Source of the DNA: Chitinophaga pinensis
GTDB lineage: Bacteria; Bacteroidota; Bacteroidia; Chitinophagales; UBA10324
Direction of reading: 5' to 3'
Length of the DNA: 52,999 nt
Assembly: GCA_945903305.1 (NCBI GenBank)
Contig: CAMDOA010000014.1
Coordinates: forward strand, 1-52,999
Under the pieces are notes generated by a model. The model was not told the DNA's origin. It ran no database searches and saw only the letters and a program-made list of their open reading frames with translations. This document shows, one piece after another, positions 36,328 to 44,530 of the stretch. Position numbers and translations under genes: made by a program. Positions within the stretch are counted from its first letter, which is position 1. Every line of letters starts with the position of its first letter.

Positions 36328-36731
36328 AAGCAGTGCTGCTGATTGCCTTGATTTTTTCGTCCTTCACACTGAAGGCCCAAAATATTTCTTTAATGTTTCC
36401 CAACGGAAATGTAACTATCACCGAAGATACATTGATAAAAGTGTTGCTGGATTACAGCGATACAATTGCAGTTCATAAACAAAGTATTCAGGGATATCGA
36501 ATTCAACTGGCAAGCAACAACAACCGGAAAAGCGTGCTTGATATGAAGGCCCAATTCTCCAATCTGTATCCTGATACAAAAGCTTACATTGAATATCAGC
36601 AGCCGTCATTCAAATTGCGTGTCGGCGATTTTGAATCACGCATTAGTGCTTATGCTTTTCAACGGGAAATTCTAAATGCTTTTCCTAATGCATTTATTGT
36701 GCAGGATAATATCAGTCTGGATGAAGAATAA
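36324..36731 (+). CDS. Small exported SPOR-like domain protein
   Basis: A 135-aa protein with a signal peptide (MKAVLLIALIFSSFTLKAQ). The C-terminal ~75 residues (IQGYRIQLASNNNRKSVLDM ... AYIEYQQPSFKLRVGDFESR...AYAFQREI) follow the SPOR pattern: G-Y-RIQLAS in the first strand and F-K-LRVGDF in the second. SPOR domains bind denuded glycan strands of peptidoglycan. It is probably periplasmic and translationally coupled to deoC through the ATGA overlap, though a functional link is not obvious. Confidence 0.8.
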   Translation: MKAVLLIALIFSSFTLKAQNISLMFPNGNVTITEDTLIKVLLDYSDTIAVHKQSIQGYRIQLASNNNRKSVLDMKAQFSNLYPDTKAYIEYQQPSFKLRVGDFESRISAYAFQREILNAFPNAFIVQDNISLDEE

Positions 36732-36748
36732 ATAATGGATAGCAATTT

Positions 36749-37129
36749 TTATTCGGTTACATAAACTGTAACAGTTGCTTCACCCGCTTTTTCTTTAATT
36801 ACCAATGGAATTCCACCTTTTACAGTTTCTGAAATGGTGCTGTCGTATCCGATTGAGTACAAATAATAATTTCCCTTTTTTAATCCTTCAAAATGTACAT
36901 GCGAATCGGTGCCAGGATGGGTAACTGCAATTTTTGAATCATCATAAACAGATACATCTTCTCCAGGAAAATCTTTTGCATTGTATTTTATATATACAGT
37001 AGCTCCGGATATTTGTGTATCGTGGTGATAGGTTAGTACCTCAATTGTATATGCACCACCTGTGCCGGCCTTCTCGCAAGCTGAAAGCAAGCAGACAACA
37101 GTAACTAAAATTAAGGTTAATTTTTTCAT
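36749..37129 (-). CDS. Hypothetical small lipoprotein
   Basis: A 126-aa protein whose start MKKLTLILVTVVCLLSAC is a textbook lipobox (Cys18). The rest (about residues 26-126) alternates short beta-strands with VYIKYNAKDFPG, HFEGLKKGNYYLYSIGYD and VTVYVTE. This suits a single immunoglobulin-like/carboxypeptidase-regulatory-like sandwich. It is convergent with the SPOR gene (17-bp gap). No enzymatic motif is seen and the function is unknown. Confidence 0.75.
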   Translation of the reverse strand: MKKLTLILVTVVCLLSACEKAGTGGAYTIEVLTYHHDTQISGATVYIKYNAKDFPGEDVSVYDDSKIAVTHPGTDSHVHFEGLKKGNYYLYSIGYDSTISETVKGGIPLVIKEKAGEATVTVYVTE

Positions 37130-37236
37130 CGGAATTATTTTTCTAATTATAAAAAAGCTAAGGAAGTTGAATGTTTGATTTTTTTGAAATAATTTTTCTA
37201 AACTATTTGCCGACTTGTTTTTTTAGCTTTTTAAAA

Positions 37237-38115
37237 TCAATTCCTGCTATCACTTCCCCAATGTAATTTCTTGGTAAGCGTATTAAGAAAATTGTGGTCG
37301 GCGAGGCGCACGAGATCAATATTGAAGGCGCATTTTTTTACAGCAATGTGAAATGAATTATCAATGGTTTCGTAACGCGAATCCAGAGTGCAGAGATAAT
37401 TATCGCCGCGACCTTCTATCTCGAATGAAATAACTGAATCGTCAGGAACAACAATTGGTCGCACATTTAAATTGTGTGGTGCAATGGGTGTAACAACAAA
37501 ACTCGCAGATTGCGGAGTGAGAATAGGACCACCGCAACTCAAACTATAACCTGTGGAACCGGTAGGAGTACTCACGATTAATCCATCCGCCCAGTATGAA
37601 TTCAGAAATTCGCCATTGATATAAGCATGAATGGTAATCATGGCGGAAGTATCTTTTTTGTGAATCGCAAATTCGTTGAGCGCATAATTCACATTTCCGA
37701 AAAGTGGTTTGTTGCTGTCGAGTTCAATGAGCGAGCGACGGTCGTGCACATAACTTCCTTTCTGCAGTGCTTCAAGTGCCGAGTCAACTTCTTCTTTTCC
37801 AATGTTTGCTAAAAATCCAAGACGACCGATGTTGATGCCGAGCACCGGAATTTTATAATCGCGCACAAAGCTGAGTGTATCAAGCAAAGTGCCATCACCT
37901 CCCAATGAAAACATGCACTCAATGTGCTGGTGCAAATCTTTATGGTTATTGAAAGTGCGGAATGAATCCGGTACTTCAAGATGCTCGCGCAGCTGCTGGT
38001 AATATGGTGCATGCACAAGGGTTTGAAATCCGCGGTTGTGCAAAGTGTGTAATAACTTCTGAATAAAAACAGCATGTCGCACATTTAATTGCCTGCTGTA
38101 AAGCGCTACGGTCAA
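37237..38115 (-). CDS. nadK: NAD kinase
   Basis: A 292-aa protein with a TTG start at 38115 giving TVALYSRQL, the usual first strand. It has MFSLGGDGTLLDTL (GGDGT, residues 72-76), VLGINIGRLGFLANI, the ALNEFAIHK region, and DGLIVSTPTGSTGYSLSCGGPI with the catalytic/NAD-binding motifs, then APHNLNVRPIV. It phosphorylates NAD+ to NADP+ in the cytoplasm. No ATG is available in frame near the start, so the TTG is probably genuine. Confidence 0.94.
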   Translation of the reverse strand: MTVALYSRQLNVRHAVFIQKLLHTLHNRGFQTLVHAPYYQQLREHLEVPDSFRTFNNHKDLHQHIECMFSLGGDGTLLDTLSFVRDYKIPVLGINIGRLGFLANIGKEEVDSALEALQKGSYVHDRRSLIELDSNKPLFGNVNYALNEFAIHKKDTSAMITIHAYINGEFLNSYWADGLIVSTPTGSTGYSLSCGGPILTPQSASFVVTPIAPHNLNVRPIVVPDDSVISFEIEGRGDNYLCTLDSRYETIDNSFHIAVKKCAFNIDLVRLADHNFLNTLTKKLHWGSDSRN

Positions 38116-38206
38116 GAGATTAAAAATTAAAGATTAAAAATGAAAAATTTTTTGCTTCCATTGAACTTGTTTCTGTTTTTTCTATGATAAATCTTTCATC
38201 TCTAAA

Positions 38207-38242
38207 ACCTCACCCCTAACCCATCTCTCAAGGAGAGGGGAA
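38207..38242 (+). repeat. Dispersed CTCACCCCTAACCC...CAAGGAGAGGGG element
   Basis: CCTCACCCCTAACCC is followed by ATCTCTCAAGGAGAGGGG, with a short CTCTC/GAGAG hairpin. It resembles a widely scattered intergenic element of Bacteroidota genomes; only one copy is in this window. It lies between nadK and the outer-membrane protein gene. Confidence 0.4.
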
Positions 38243-38265
38243 TAGTCGCGAAAAAAATTAATCTG

Positions 38266-38288
38266 AGTCTCTGCGCATCTGCGGTAAA
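38266..38288 (+). repeat. Degenerate copy of the CGCAGAGACGCAGAGGCGC repeat
   Basis: GTCTCTGCGCATCTGCGGTA is followed by AAG. Compared with 39733-39760 it lacks the middle repeat of the motif but keeps both ends and orientation. Confidence 0.5.
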
Positions 38289-38292
38289 GAAA

Positions 38293-39786
38293 TCAGAAGA
38301 AGGAACTGAAGTGTAAAAATAACCCATTTTCTCCCCGATGGTTGAAAGAATACTGTAATTGAAAACTTACATCGTAAAACATCACTATATCAATTCCGGG
38401 TCCGCCACCAATGAGCAGTGAATTATTGAGCGGATTTCCTTTATAGTAATAATCATCCTTCACATAACCTGCATCAATCTGACCAATCAGAAAAACATTG
38501 AATGGAAACTTGCTTGCCTTCACCACATTGTTTCGAAAATTATTTCGAAGGTTGAATTTTAAGATGCGATAACGGGAAACCAGTTTCCCCAACCAGAAAC
38601 TTTGTCCGTCCACCACATAATATTCGTAGCCGCTTACATAATCGAGTTTGTAACCAAATCCTTTTTGTGTGTAGTACGGTTGTTTTACAGGCGAAGAAAA
38701 TTTTAGTTTGTTGCGAATGGCAAAGTATAAATTTTTTCCTGCCTGAACATATTTCGCATGATTGATTTGCAGCGAATAAAGTTGCGTGTTATCAGTTGGC
38801 AGAATTCCGAAAGCCGAAACACCAACATCAAAATAACTGCCGTGCAACGGAAAGCCAACAATATCGCGGCGATCGTGAATGAAAGTATAACCGAGCGCAA
38901 AATATTCCTGTAACACTTTTCCGTTCAGATAAAAATCAGGATTGCGATGTGCAACGGTATCATCCACTTCCGAATGTAAAAATCCGACGGAGAAAATATG
39001 TTTGTCTTCGTAGCCGGGTTTCAATGTGAAATCCAGTTGTGATAGAAAGGTTCTTCTTACAAATGCATCGGGATTAAAATAATATTGTTCATGATTGTCA
39101 ACGGTTTCAGTAGTGGCAAACTTGCTTCGTGTGTAGGATGATTTGAATTGCAATCCCACTTTTTGTTGCTGATTGATGTATGGAACCGTGTACGACAATT
39201 CAAATTTTTGCGCGAATCCAAACAGGGCATTGATGCGCAAACTTTCATTTCGGCCCCGCATATTCATTTGCAGAAACCGAACTCCGTACTGCAATCTTTT
39301 TCCATCGTGATGATGCTCGACAAACCAGGCATTAAAGTTCCTATCGAAAATATCTACGGTCGGAATTGGGTAAGTATATAACCGTTCTTCCAGCGAAATA
39401 ATTATATCCATGTTGCTTCCTTCCCAGTTGCGGATGTTGAGTGTTACATTATAAAACAAACCGGTGTTGATGATGTACTGCTTGCTTTCATTCAGAATAG
39501 ATTGTAAACTATAAAACGGAATCGAGTCGCCTTTTTTAAAAGTAAGCTGACGGAAAATAATCTGCTCCTTCGTTTTTTTATTTCCTTCGATCACAATATC
39601 GTGAATGAATATTTTAAAATCTTTTTTATAAATCGAATCAATTAAAACCTGCCCTTGCGATTTTTGAGATGAGAAGATAATGAGAAATAGAAAAAAAATA
39701 TTTTTTATTGAAAAAATTTTAGTTCTTAGAAACTCTGCGCCTCTGCGTCTCTGCGGTAAAAAAATTACAGAACAAAAATTAAACAT
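38293..39786 (-). CDS. BamA/TamA-like outer-membrane protein with one POTRA-type domain
   Basis: About 497 aa if started at the ATG at 39786; the frame also has an ATG at 39810 inside the CBS gene. The real start is uncertain. The first ~25 codons pass through the CGCAGAGACGC repeat (LPQRRRGAEF), and the signal peptide (NIFFLFLIIFSSQKSQG) begins only after it, where an ATA codon at 39706-39708 stands where MKNIFF would be expected. After it, FIHDIVIEGNKKTKEQIIFRQL is POTRA-like. Beta-barrel strands follow, including YTFIHDRRDIVGFPLHGSYFDVG (bacterial surface antigen pattern), and the protein ends HFSSFF with a terminal aromatic. It is probably an Omp85-family assembly factor or relative. Confidence 0.82.
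   Translation of the reverse strand: MFNFCSVIFLPQRRRGAEFLRTKIFSIKNIFFLFLIIFSSQKSQGQVLIDSIYKKDFKIFIHDIVIEGNKKTKEQIIFRQLTFKKGDSIPFYSLQSILNESKQYIINTGLFYNVTLNIRNWEGSNMDIIISLEERLYTYPIPTVDIFDRNFNAWFVEHHHDGKRLQYGVRFLQMNMRGRNESLRINALFGFAQKFELSYTVPYINQQQKVGLQFKSSYTRSKFATTETVDNHEQYYFNPDAFVRRTFLSQLDFTLKPGYEDKHIFSVGFLHSEVDDTVAHRNPDFYLNGKVLQEYFALGYTFIHDRRDIVGFPLHGSYFDVGVSAFGILPTDNTQLYSLQINHAKYVQAGKNLYFAIRNKLKFSSPVKQPYYTQKGFGYKLDYVSGYEYYVVDGQSFWLGKLVSRYRILKFNLRNNFRNNVVKASKFPFNVFLIGQIDAGYVKDDYYYKGNPLNNSLLIGGGPGIDIVMFYDVSFQLQYSFNHRGENGLFLHFSSFF
39733..39760 (-). repeat. CGCAGAGACGCAGAGGCGC dispersed repeat, copy at the start of the BamA-like gene
   Basis: Minus strand TTTACCGCAGAGACGCAGAG then GCGCAGAG. It is nearly identical to 41906-41933 in the opposite orientation. 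It contains three tandem GCAGAG-type units. Confidence 0.8.
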
Positions 39787-40441
39787 CCAGATAATCCATG
39801 AGTGAATCATAGCGGTCTTTCAGGTCTTCGAAATATTCCGGTTCCTGGTACGAATCTTTAACAACATAACTGTGTCGCTGCAGCGATTGAATAATTCCCT
39901 GAATGTCTGATACATTCAGTTTCAATGTCAGTTCAATTTTTGTTTTCTCTTTATCAGTGCCCGCAAACACACATAAAATTTTTGCGCTTTCCTGTTCAAT
40001 GATTCGTGCAATATCAGCGAGTGAATAATCAGCCACCGCAATTTCCAGAACTACAATGGCACCCGGCTCCAATATATCTGTATCGCGCACGAAATAATTC
40101 ATCAGGTCTTCGAGTGTAATGGCGCCCAGATATTTTTCTTCCTTATCTACCACTGGAATCACTTTCAGTTTCAACTCGCTCGAAACTTTCAGCACTTCAA
40201 AAATATGTTCGTAGTCGTGAATGAATGGCTTCAGCAATTTCAGTTTCATCTCCTGCAACTTTGCCTCGTTGTTGTGATGATTCAGAATATCTTCTTCGCG
40301 CACCAGCCCCAACAATTTTTCACTCTGCACAATGGGTAATTGCGAAAGATGATGGTCGGCCATGGTTTGTAAAGCGAAGGAACCGGTGTCAGTTTTTTTC
40401 AGAACAGGCACCGAGTGCGTAATTAAATCAGCAGCTCTCAT
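39779..40441 (-). CDS. CBS-domain protein (AcuB-like)
   Basis: A 220-aa protein with a pair of CBS motifs: residues 1-60 (MRAADLITHSVPVLKKTD...HHLSQLPIVQSEKLLGLV) and about 65-125 (LKVIPVVDKEEKYLGAITLEDL). They are followed by an ACT-like C-terminal region (EIAVADYSLADIARIIEQESAKILCVFAG). CBS pairs bind adenosyl nucleotides and usually regulate a partner. Which partner is not evident. It lies 8 bp downstream of the hydrolase gene, in the same direction. Confidence 0.82.
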   Translation of the reverse strand: MRAADLITHSVPVLKKTDTGSFALQTMADHHLSQLPIVQSEKLLGLVREEDILNHHNNEAKLQEMKLKLLKPFIHDYEHIFEVLKVSSELKLKVIPVVDKEEKYLGAITLEDLMNYFVRDTDILEPGAIVVLEIAVADYSLADIARIIEQESAKILCVFAGTDKEKTKIELTLKLNVSDIQGIIQSLQRHSYVVKDSYQEPEYFEDLKDRYDSLMDYLDV

Positions 40442-40449
40442 GTATGTGT

Positions 40450-41217
40450 TTAGGCCGTAACGGAAATTTTATCAAGAAATTGGTGCAAGAGCTTATTAAA
40501 TTCTTCGGGCTTTTCCATCATCGGCGCGTGACCGCATTTATCCATCCAGAATAAATCGGCGTGTATAATCAGGTGCTTGAATTCTTCAGCCACAAATGGC
40601 GGAGTAATGGTATCGTTCATTCCCCAGATTAAACAAACAGGACACTTGATATTGTGTAAGTCCGACGCCAGGTTTTCGCGCATCGCAGATTTCGCAACAG
40701 AAATAATGCGGAATGCTTTGCCGCGGTTGTTCACCATTTCAAAAACTTCATCCACTAATTCTTTCGTCGCAGTCTTCGGGTCATAGAAAGTATATTCAGT
40801 TCGCTGCTTCATGTATTCATAATCGCCGCGCTTCGGAAAAGTGCTGCCCATCGAGCTTTCAAACAAACCACTTGCACCTGTTAAAATCATGGCCTTCACT
40901 TTTTCAGGATGAGCCAGACAATACAATTGCGCAATGTGTCCGCCGAGCGAATTACCCAGTAGAATAAAAGTATCGTACTTGCGCGCCTGCACAAACTGAT
41001 GAACATATCGCTCCAGTCCTTTTACAGTCGCACTGAAAATTTCTATCTCCGTGATAGGAATAATTGGAATCACCACCTTGTACTTCCCCTTAAATTCATT
41101 GAGTATAAATTGAAAATTGCTGAGCGCGCCAAACAGTCCGTGCAGCAGCATCAGCGTTTCGCCTTCGCCCTCTTCAATGTATTTAAAATCGCCTTCTTCC
41201 TTAATCTGGTATTCCAT
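40450..41217 (-). CDS. Alpha/beta hydrolase
   Basis: A 255-aa protein with MLLHGLFGALSNF (oxyanion, about residues 23-35), LLGNSLGGHIAQLY (Ser nucleophile near residue 88), CLIWGMNDTITPP (acid) and DKCGHAPMMEKPEEF (His). The triad and the cap resemble esterases and C-C hydrolases of the MhpC/PNPLA-free type. Substrate unknown. It precedes the CBS gene with an 8-bp gap, so they probably form one transcript. Confidence 0.87.
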   Translation of the reverse strand: MEYQIKEEGDFKYIEEGEGETLMLLHGLFGALSNFQFILNEFKGKYKVVIPIIPITEIEIFSATVKGLERYVHQFVQARKYDTFILLGNSLGGHIAQLYCLAHPEKVKAMILTGASGLFESSMGSTFPKRGDYEYMKQRTEYTFYDPKTATKELVDEVFEMVNNRGKAFRIISVAKSAMRENLASDLHNIKCPVCLIWGMNDTITPPFVAEEFKHLIIHADLFWMDKCGHAPMMEKPEEFNKLLHQFLDKISVTA

Positions 41218-41314
41218 AGCTTGAAACTTAGAGGTGCTAAAATATATTTTTTAAGATAGCAAAGGAGGAAATTGAAAATTCTGGTATTAAGAAAATGTAA
41301 TCACATGTAATATT

Positions 41315-41881
41315 CTATTTTTTCTTTGCTCTTATCCTGCTCAAAGTCTCCGGAGTCATACCAAGATAAGATGCGATGTATTGCAGCGGAATAAATTGAA
41401 AATAGTCGGCGTGTTTTTCCATTAAAGAAGTGTAACGCTCCTCGGTAGTCTGACGCACAAACGAAATCACTCTTTCTTCTTTTAATAAAACATGATGCTG
41501 CATAATTAATCTTCCTAACCGCTCGAGCTTCGGATGTTGCGAATACAGATTTTCAACCGACTGATAGGGAATCACCAGCAACTCGCAATCAGTAACCGCC
41601 TGCAGATTTTCATGCGAAGGTTGCTGCGAAAAAAAACTGTAAAACGGAATGATGAATTCGCCCGGCGGCGAAAGGTGAATGGTCTCTTCGCCTTCAGGGC
41701 CATTAATATACTTGCGCATATATCCGTCTTGAATGAACGCGAGTTGCCTCCCAACTTTTCCTTCCTTCACAAAGTATTCGCCGTGTTTTAATTCAAGCGG
41801 TGAAAAAAATTTGTAAACCTCATTGAGCTCATCGGGCGTGAGTGTTACAAATTGCGAAATAAATTTTTTCAGTTTTTCCAT
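41315..41881 (-). CDS. Crp/Fnr-family transcriptional regulator
   Basis: About 188 aa from the ATG at 41881. The frame is open to 41983, but that extension runs through a dispersed repeat. The cyclic-nucleotide-binding fold spans residues 1-110 (VYKFFSPLELKHGEYFVKEGKVGRQLAFI...GEFIIPFYSFF). The C-terminal helix-turn-helix ends with FIPLQYIASYLGMTPETLSRIRA (recognition helix TPETLSR). Key cAMP-binding residues of E. coli Crp are not conserved, so the ligand is unknown. It is a typical Bacteroidota short Crp regulator. Confidence 0.87.
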   Translation of the reverse strand: MEKLKKFISQFVTLTPDELNEVYKFFSPLELKHGEYFVKEGKVGRQLAFIQDGYMRKYINGPEGEETIHLSPPGEFIIPFYSFFSQQPSHENLQAVTDCELLVIPYQSVENLYSQHPKLERLGRLIMQHHVLLKEERVISFVRQTTEERYTSLMEKHADYFQFIPLQYIASYLGMTPETLSRIRAKKK

Positions 41882-41905
41882 TGGCAATAAAATTACAGAT
41901 AATAA

Positions 41906-41933
41906 TTTACCGCAGAGACGCAGAGGCGCAAAG
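41906..41933 (+). repeat. CGCAGAGACGCAGAGGCGC dispersed repeat, second copy
   Basis: TTTACCGCAGAGACGCAGAG then GCGCAAAG, inverted relative to 39733-39760. It lies 25 nt upstream of the Crp/Fnr ATG. Translation through it creates the artefactual extension of that frame. Confidence 0.8.
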
Positions 41934-42077
41934 ATTTTTATTCTTAAATATTTCGCACTGAGAGAATTTGAGAAATACAACACGGAGAAGCTGGAGAATA
42001 AATTTTCTCAATGAGCTTTTAATTTGAATTATCAAAAGTTGCTGCTAATAAAAAATCAACAAACAACTAATCAACCT

Positions 42078-42638
42078 TCAGCCAAACCACCAATTCCGCA
42101 ACATCGTCATTCCATCCGGAGTTAAAATGCTTTCCGGATGAAATTGCAATCCTATAATTTTATAATCAGGATGTTCGATTGCCATTATCTCCTGCTCATT
42201 TGTTGTTGCAATAATTTTCAGAGGTGTGTTCTCCACTTCTTTCAGAAATAAAGAATGATAGCGCATCACCATCAGCGGTGATGAAATATTTTGAAACAGA
42301 AAATGATTTTGAAATAGGAGTTCTGATGTTTTTCCATGCATCGGTTTATCGGCGTGTAACAATTTCGCTCCGAAAAATTCACCAATTGCCTGGTGCCCCA
42401 AACAAATTCCCAGCAACGGAATTGTTTTATAAAAATGTTTTATCACCTCATTCATCACTCCTGAATCGGCAGGTCTGCCCGGTCCTGGTGAAAGCACAAT
42501 TGCTTTTGGATTTAACTTTTTAATTTCTTTAATGGTGATTTCGTCGTTGCGTTTTACAATGCACTCTTCATTCAATTGCAACAAGTAGTGCCACAAATTG
42601 TAGGTGAACGAATCGTAATTATCTATAAGAAGAATCAC
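42078..42638 (-). CDS. Glutamine amidotransferase, anthranilate/aminodeoxychorismate synthase component II
   Basis: A 186-aa class I amidotransferase with a GTG start (ILLIDNYDSFTYNLWHYL). It has VLSPGPGRPADSG, the nucleophile loop LLGICLGHQAIGEFFGAKL (Cys near residue 79) and IIGLQFHPESILTPDG (His/Glu). It releases ammonia from glutamine for TrpE or PabB. Neither partner is in the window, so trpG cannot be told from pabA. It follows the CvpA gene by 3 bp. Confidence 0.9.
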   Translation of the reverse strand: MILLIDNYDSFTYNLWHYLLQLNEECIVKRNDEITIKEIKKLNPKAIVLSPGPGRPADSGVMNEVIKHFYKTIPLLGICLGHQAIGEFFGAKLLHADKPMHGKTSELLFQNHFLFQNISSPLMVMRYHSLFLKEVENTPLKIIATTNEQEIMAIEHPDYKIIGLQFHPESILTPDGMTMLRNWWFG

Positions 42639-42641
42639 TGC

Positions 42642-43184
42642 TCAACGGAAAATATCAGGAAAACGAATCTGATCATAATAACGGTTGATGTCTTGCAACA
42701 ATCCTTGCAAGGCAGGAACATTTCTTCCCAACCAATCGAACACCGCAGGCGCCACGGGATTGATGTAATCAAATAATTTACTCTGCGCTTTTGTTTCAGG
42801 ACTTATAGCACCGGCTTTATTGAATAACCAGATGATGACACAAAACATCAGAAAATAAATGGATGCTTTAAGTAATCCACCGAGAGTCTTATTCAACCAA
42901 CCCATCTGCACGACCTGAATCATTTTCTCTAAAACTTTTCCCATGAAATAAATGATGAGGGAAATAATAATCATGATTAATACGAAACTGATGATGGGAT
43001 TATAATCGGTTTTGATTCCTAAATTATCGCGAAGAAAAAATGCACCCCATGAAGAAAATTTCAACGCACCCAACAAACCAATTGACCAGGCGAGGAAGCC
43101 GAAAATGGCCACAATGATTCCGCGCGTGAAACCGCGCCAGAAACCGAAGGCAATAAACAAAAGAAAGGCGATGTCGATTAACAC
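42642..43184 (-). CDS. CvpA family membrane protein
   Basis: A 180-aa protein with a GTG start. Four hydrophobic segments are visible (IAFLLFIAFGFWRGFTRGII, FLAWSIGLLGALKF, ISFVLIMIIISLIIYFMGKV, LLKASIYFLMFCVIIWLF). The first-helix signature FGFWRGFTRG matches the CvpA/colicin V production family. The function is not well defined: biofilm, stress and purine links are reported in other phyla. It is adjacent to the amidotransferase gene. Confidence 0.85.
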   Translation of the reverse strand: MLIDIAFLLFIAFGFWRGFTRGIIVAIFGFLAWSIGLLGALKFSSWGAFFLRDNLGIKTDYNPIISFVLIMIIISLIIYFMGKVLEKMIQVVQMGWLNKTLGGLLKASIYFLMFCVIIWLFNKAGAISPETKAQSKLFDYINPVAPAVFDWLGRNVPALQGLLQDINRYYDQIRFPDIFR

Positions 43185-43223
43185 AAATAAAATTTTAGAA
43201 TTTAGATTTTAGAATATTTGACA

Positions 43224-43272
43224 CTTCAATAAACTCAGTGGGACAAATGCTTTCACTATAAGCTTGTCGAAG
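43224..43272. repeat. Palindromic member of the CTTCGACAAGCT repeat family
   Basis: The left arm CTTCAATAAACTCAGTG (43224-43240) pairs imperfectly with the right arm CACTATAAGCTTGTCGAAG (43254-43272). It lies just past the YqeY stop, in the gap before the CvpA gene. Confidence 0.55.
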
Positions 43273-43274
43273 AA

Positions 43275-43730
43275 TTATCCGCCGGCTAAAAGTTGTTTCA
43301 CCATTTCGCTGATGGATTTGCCATCTGATTTTCCGGCGAGTTGCTTGTTTGCAGCACCAATTACTTTTCCCATTTCAGCAGGAGATGTTACACCCATTTG
43401 AGAAATTATTCCTTTAATAATCTCTCTCAACTCATCCGCGCTCATTTGTTGCGGAAGAAATTTTTCTATCACTGCTAATTCTTCCAGTTCTTTTTTTACT
43501 AAGTCGTCACGATTTTCTTTCTGAAAAATTTCTATAGACTCCTTTCGCTGCTTAGCCAATTTTTGTAAAATTTTAATTTCAATTTCTTCATTTACCGTTC
43601 CATCAGAACCCTTTTCGGTTTTTGCTAATATGATGGCTCCCTTGATAGCGCGCAATCCACGAAGTGCACCTTCGTTTTTAGCGAGCATGGCAGGTTTCAT
43701 TTCACTCATTATTTTTTCTTCGAGAGTCAT
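43275..43730 (-). CDS. GatB/YqeY domain-containing protein
   Basis: About 151 aa from the ATG at 43730 (MTLEEKIMSEMKPAMLAKNE). It has the tRNA-interacting YqeY helix bundle: LRGLRAIKGAI, KRKESIEIFQKENRDDLVKKE, FLPQQMSADELREII and GVTSPAEMGKVIGAANKQLAGKSDG. It resembles the tail of GatB, the tRNA-dependent amidotransferase subunit, but is a free-standing protein. Its precise role is unknown. Confidence 0.92.
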   Translation of the reverse strand: MTLEEKIMSEMKPAMLAKNEGALRGLRAIKGAIILAKTEKGSDGTVNEEIEIKILQKLAKQRKESIEIFQKENRDDLVKKELEELAVIEKFLPQQMSADELREIIKGIISQMGVTSPAEMGKVIGAANKQLAGKSDGKSISEMVKQLLAGG

Positions 43731-43766
43731 TAGAAATATTTTTAACAAATGTAATGATGCACTCAA

Positions 43767-43981
43767 ACCATAAAAGCAATTTGCGTTTTACATACTCACG
43801 CAATTATTAACAGGCATGCTTCAATCAAAAACGGAAATTGTATAGATCAATTATTTTTAAATATAACTTCAATTTCCCCCCCCCTGCTATTTACTATAGA
43901 AAAACGATCAATTTGTTTTCTACTTTATTTTTTATTTTTTAAAATCCAATTGACTTTTAATTTCAATATTATTTTCGTTGC
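43767..43981. other. 215-bp intergenic region with a nine-C homopolymer
   Basis: No ORF is supported. It has an AT-rich sequence with C9 at 43876-43884, about 100 bp ahead of the carbonic anhydrase-like gene. No hairpin terminator or full promoter pair was found. Confidence 0.5.
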
Positions 43982-44521
43982 ATGAGCAATTTAATTGCAA
44001 TTAATTCAGCAGAAGATATATATGAACAGTATCGGAATACACCAATAGGTTTATTGCTTGAATACCACAATTTGAAAAAGGAGTTTATTAAGTATTCAAA
44101 AGCAGAGATGCTAGTGGGAATATGCATGGATAACCGAAAGCACCTGCACATGCCCGATAATTTTGCATTCATTATTCGTTCTGGTGGTGCCAACATGCGT
44201 TACAGCGAATTTAAAGTTTCGTTTGCCATATCCATCGGGGGCATCAGGCGCATTGCACTTATTGGTCATACCAATTGCGGCATGGTGAATTTGATTGCAC
44301 GCAAACAACAATTTATTGAGGGGCTTGTGAATGAAGCTGGTTTGGACAGGAGTGGCGCCGAAGATCATTTTATGCATTTCGCTCCGATGTATGAAATTGG
44401 AAATGAAATTGATTTTATATCGAGCGAGGCCAAAAGATTACGGATGCGATACCCTAAAATTATGGTTGCGCCCATGCTTTATAAAGTGGAAGACAATAAA
44501 CTTTATCTGATTGAAGAGTAA
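43982..44521 (+). CDS. Beta-carbonic anhydrase-like protein
   Basis: A 179-aa protein. The zinc ligand set of beta-carbonic anhydrases is in place: Cys48 with Asp50/Arg52 (GICMDNR, the CxDxR dyad), His96 and Cys99 (LIGHTNCGM). FIIRSGGANMRYSEFKVSFAI matches the conserved (R)(N/S)AGA...S(L)xYA(V) region. It is shorter than the usual ~200-220 aa and ends soon after the fold. It is probably a CO2 hydratase; a carbonyl or sulfide-hydrolysing relative cannot be excluded. Confidence 0.8.
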   Translation: MSNLIAINSAEDIYEQYRNTPIGLLLEYHNLKKEFIKYSKAEMLVGICMDNRKHLHMPDNFAFIIRSGGANMRYSEFKVSFAISIGGIRRIALIGHTNCGMVNLIARKQQFIEGLVNEAGLDRSGAEDHFMHFAPMYEIGNEIDFISSEAKRLRMRYPKIMVAPMLYKVEDNKLYLIEE

Positions 44522-44530
44522 AAAAATAAC

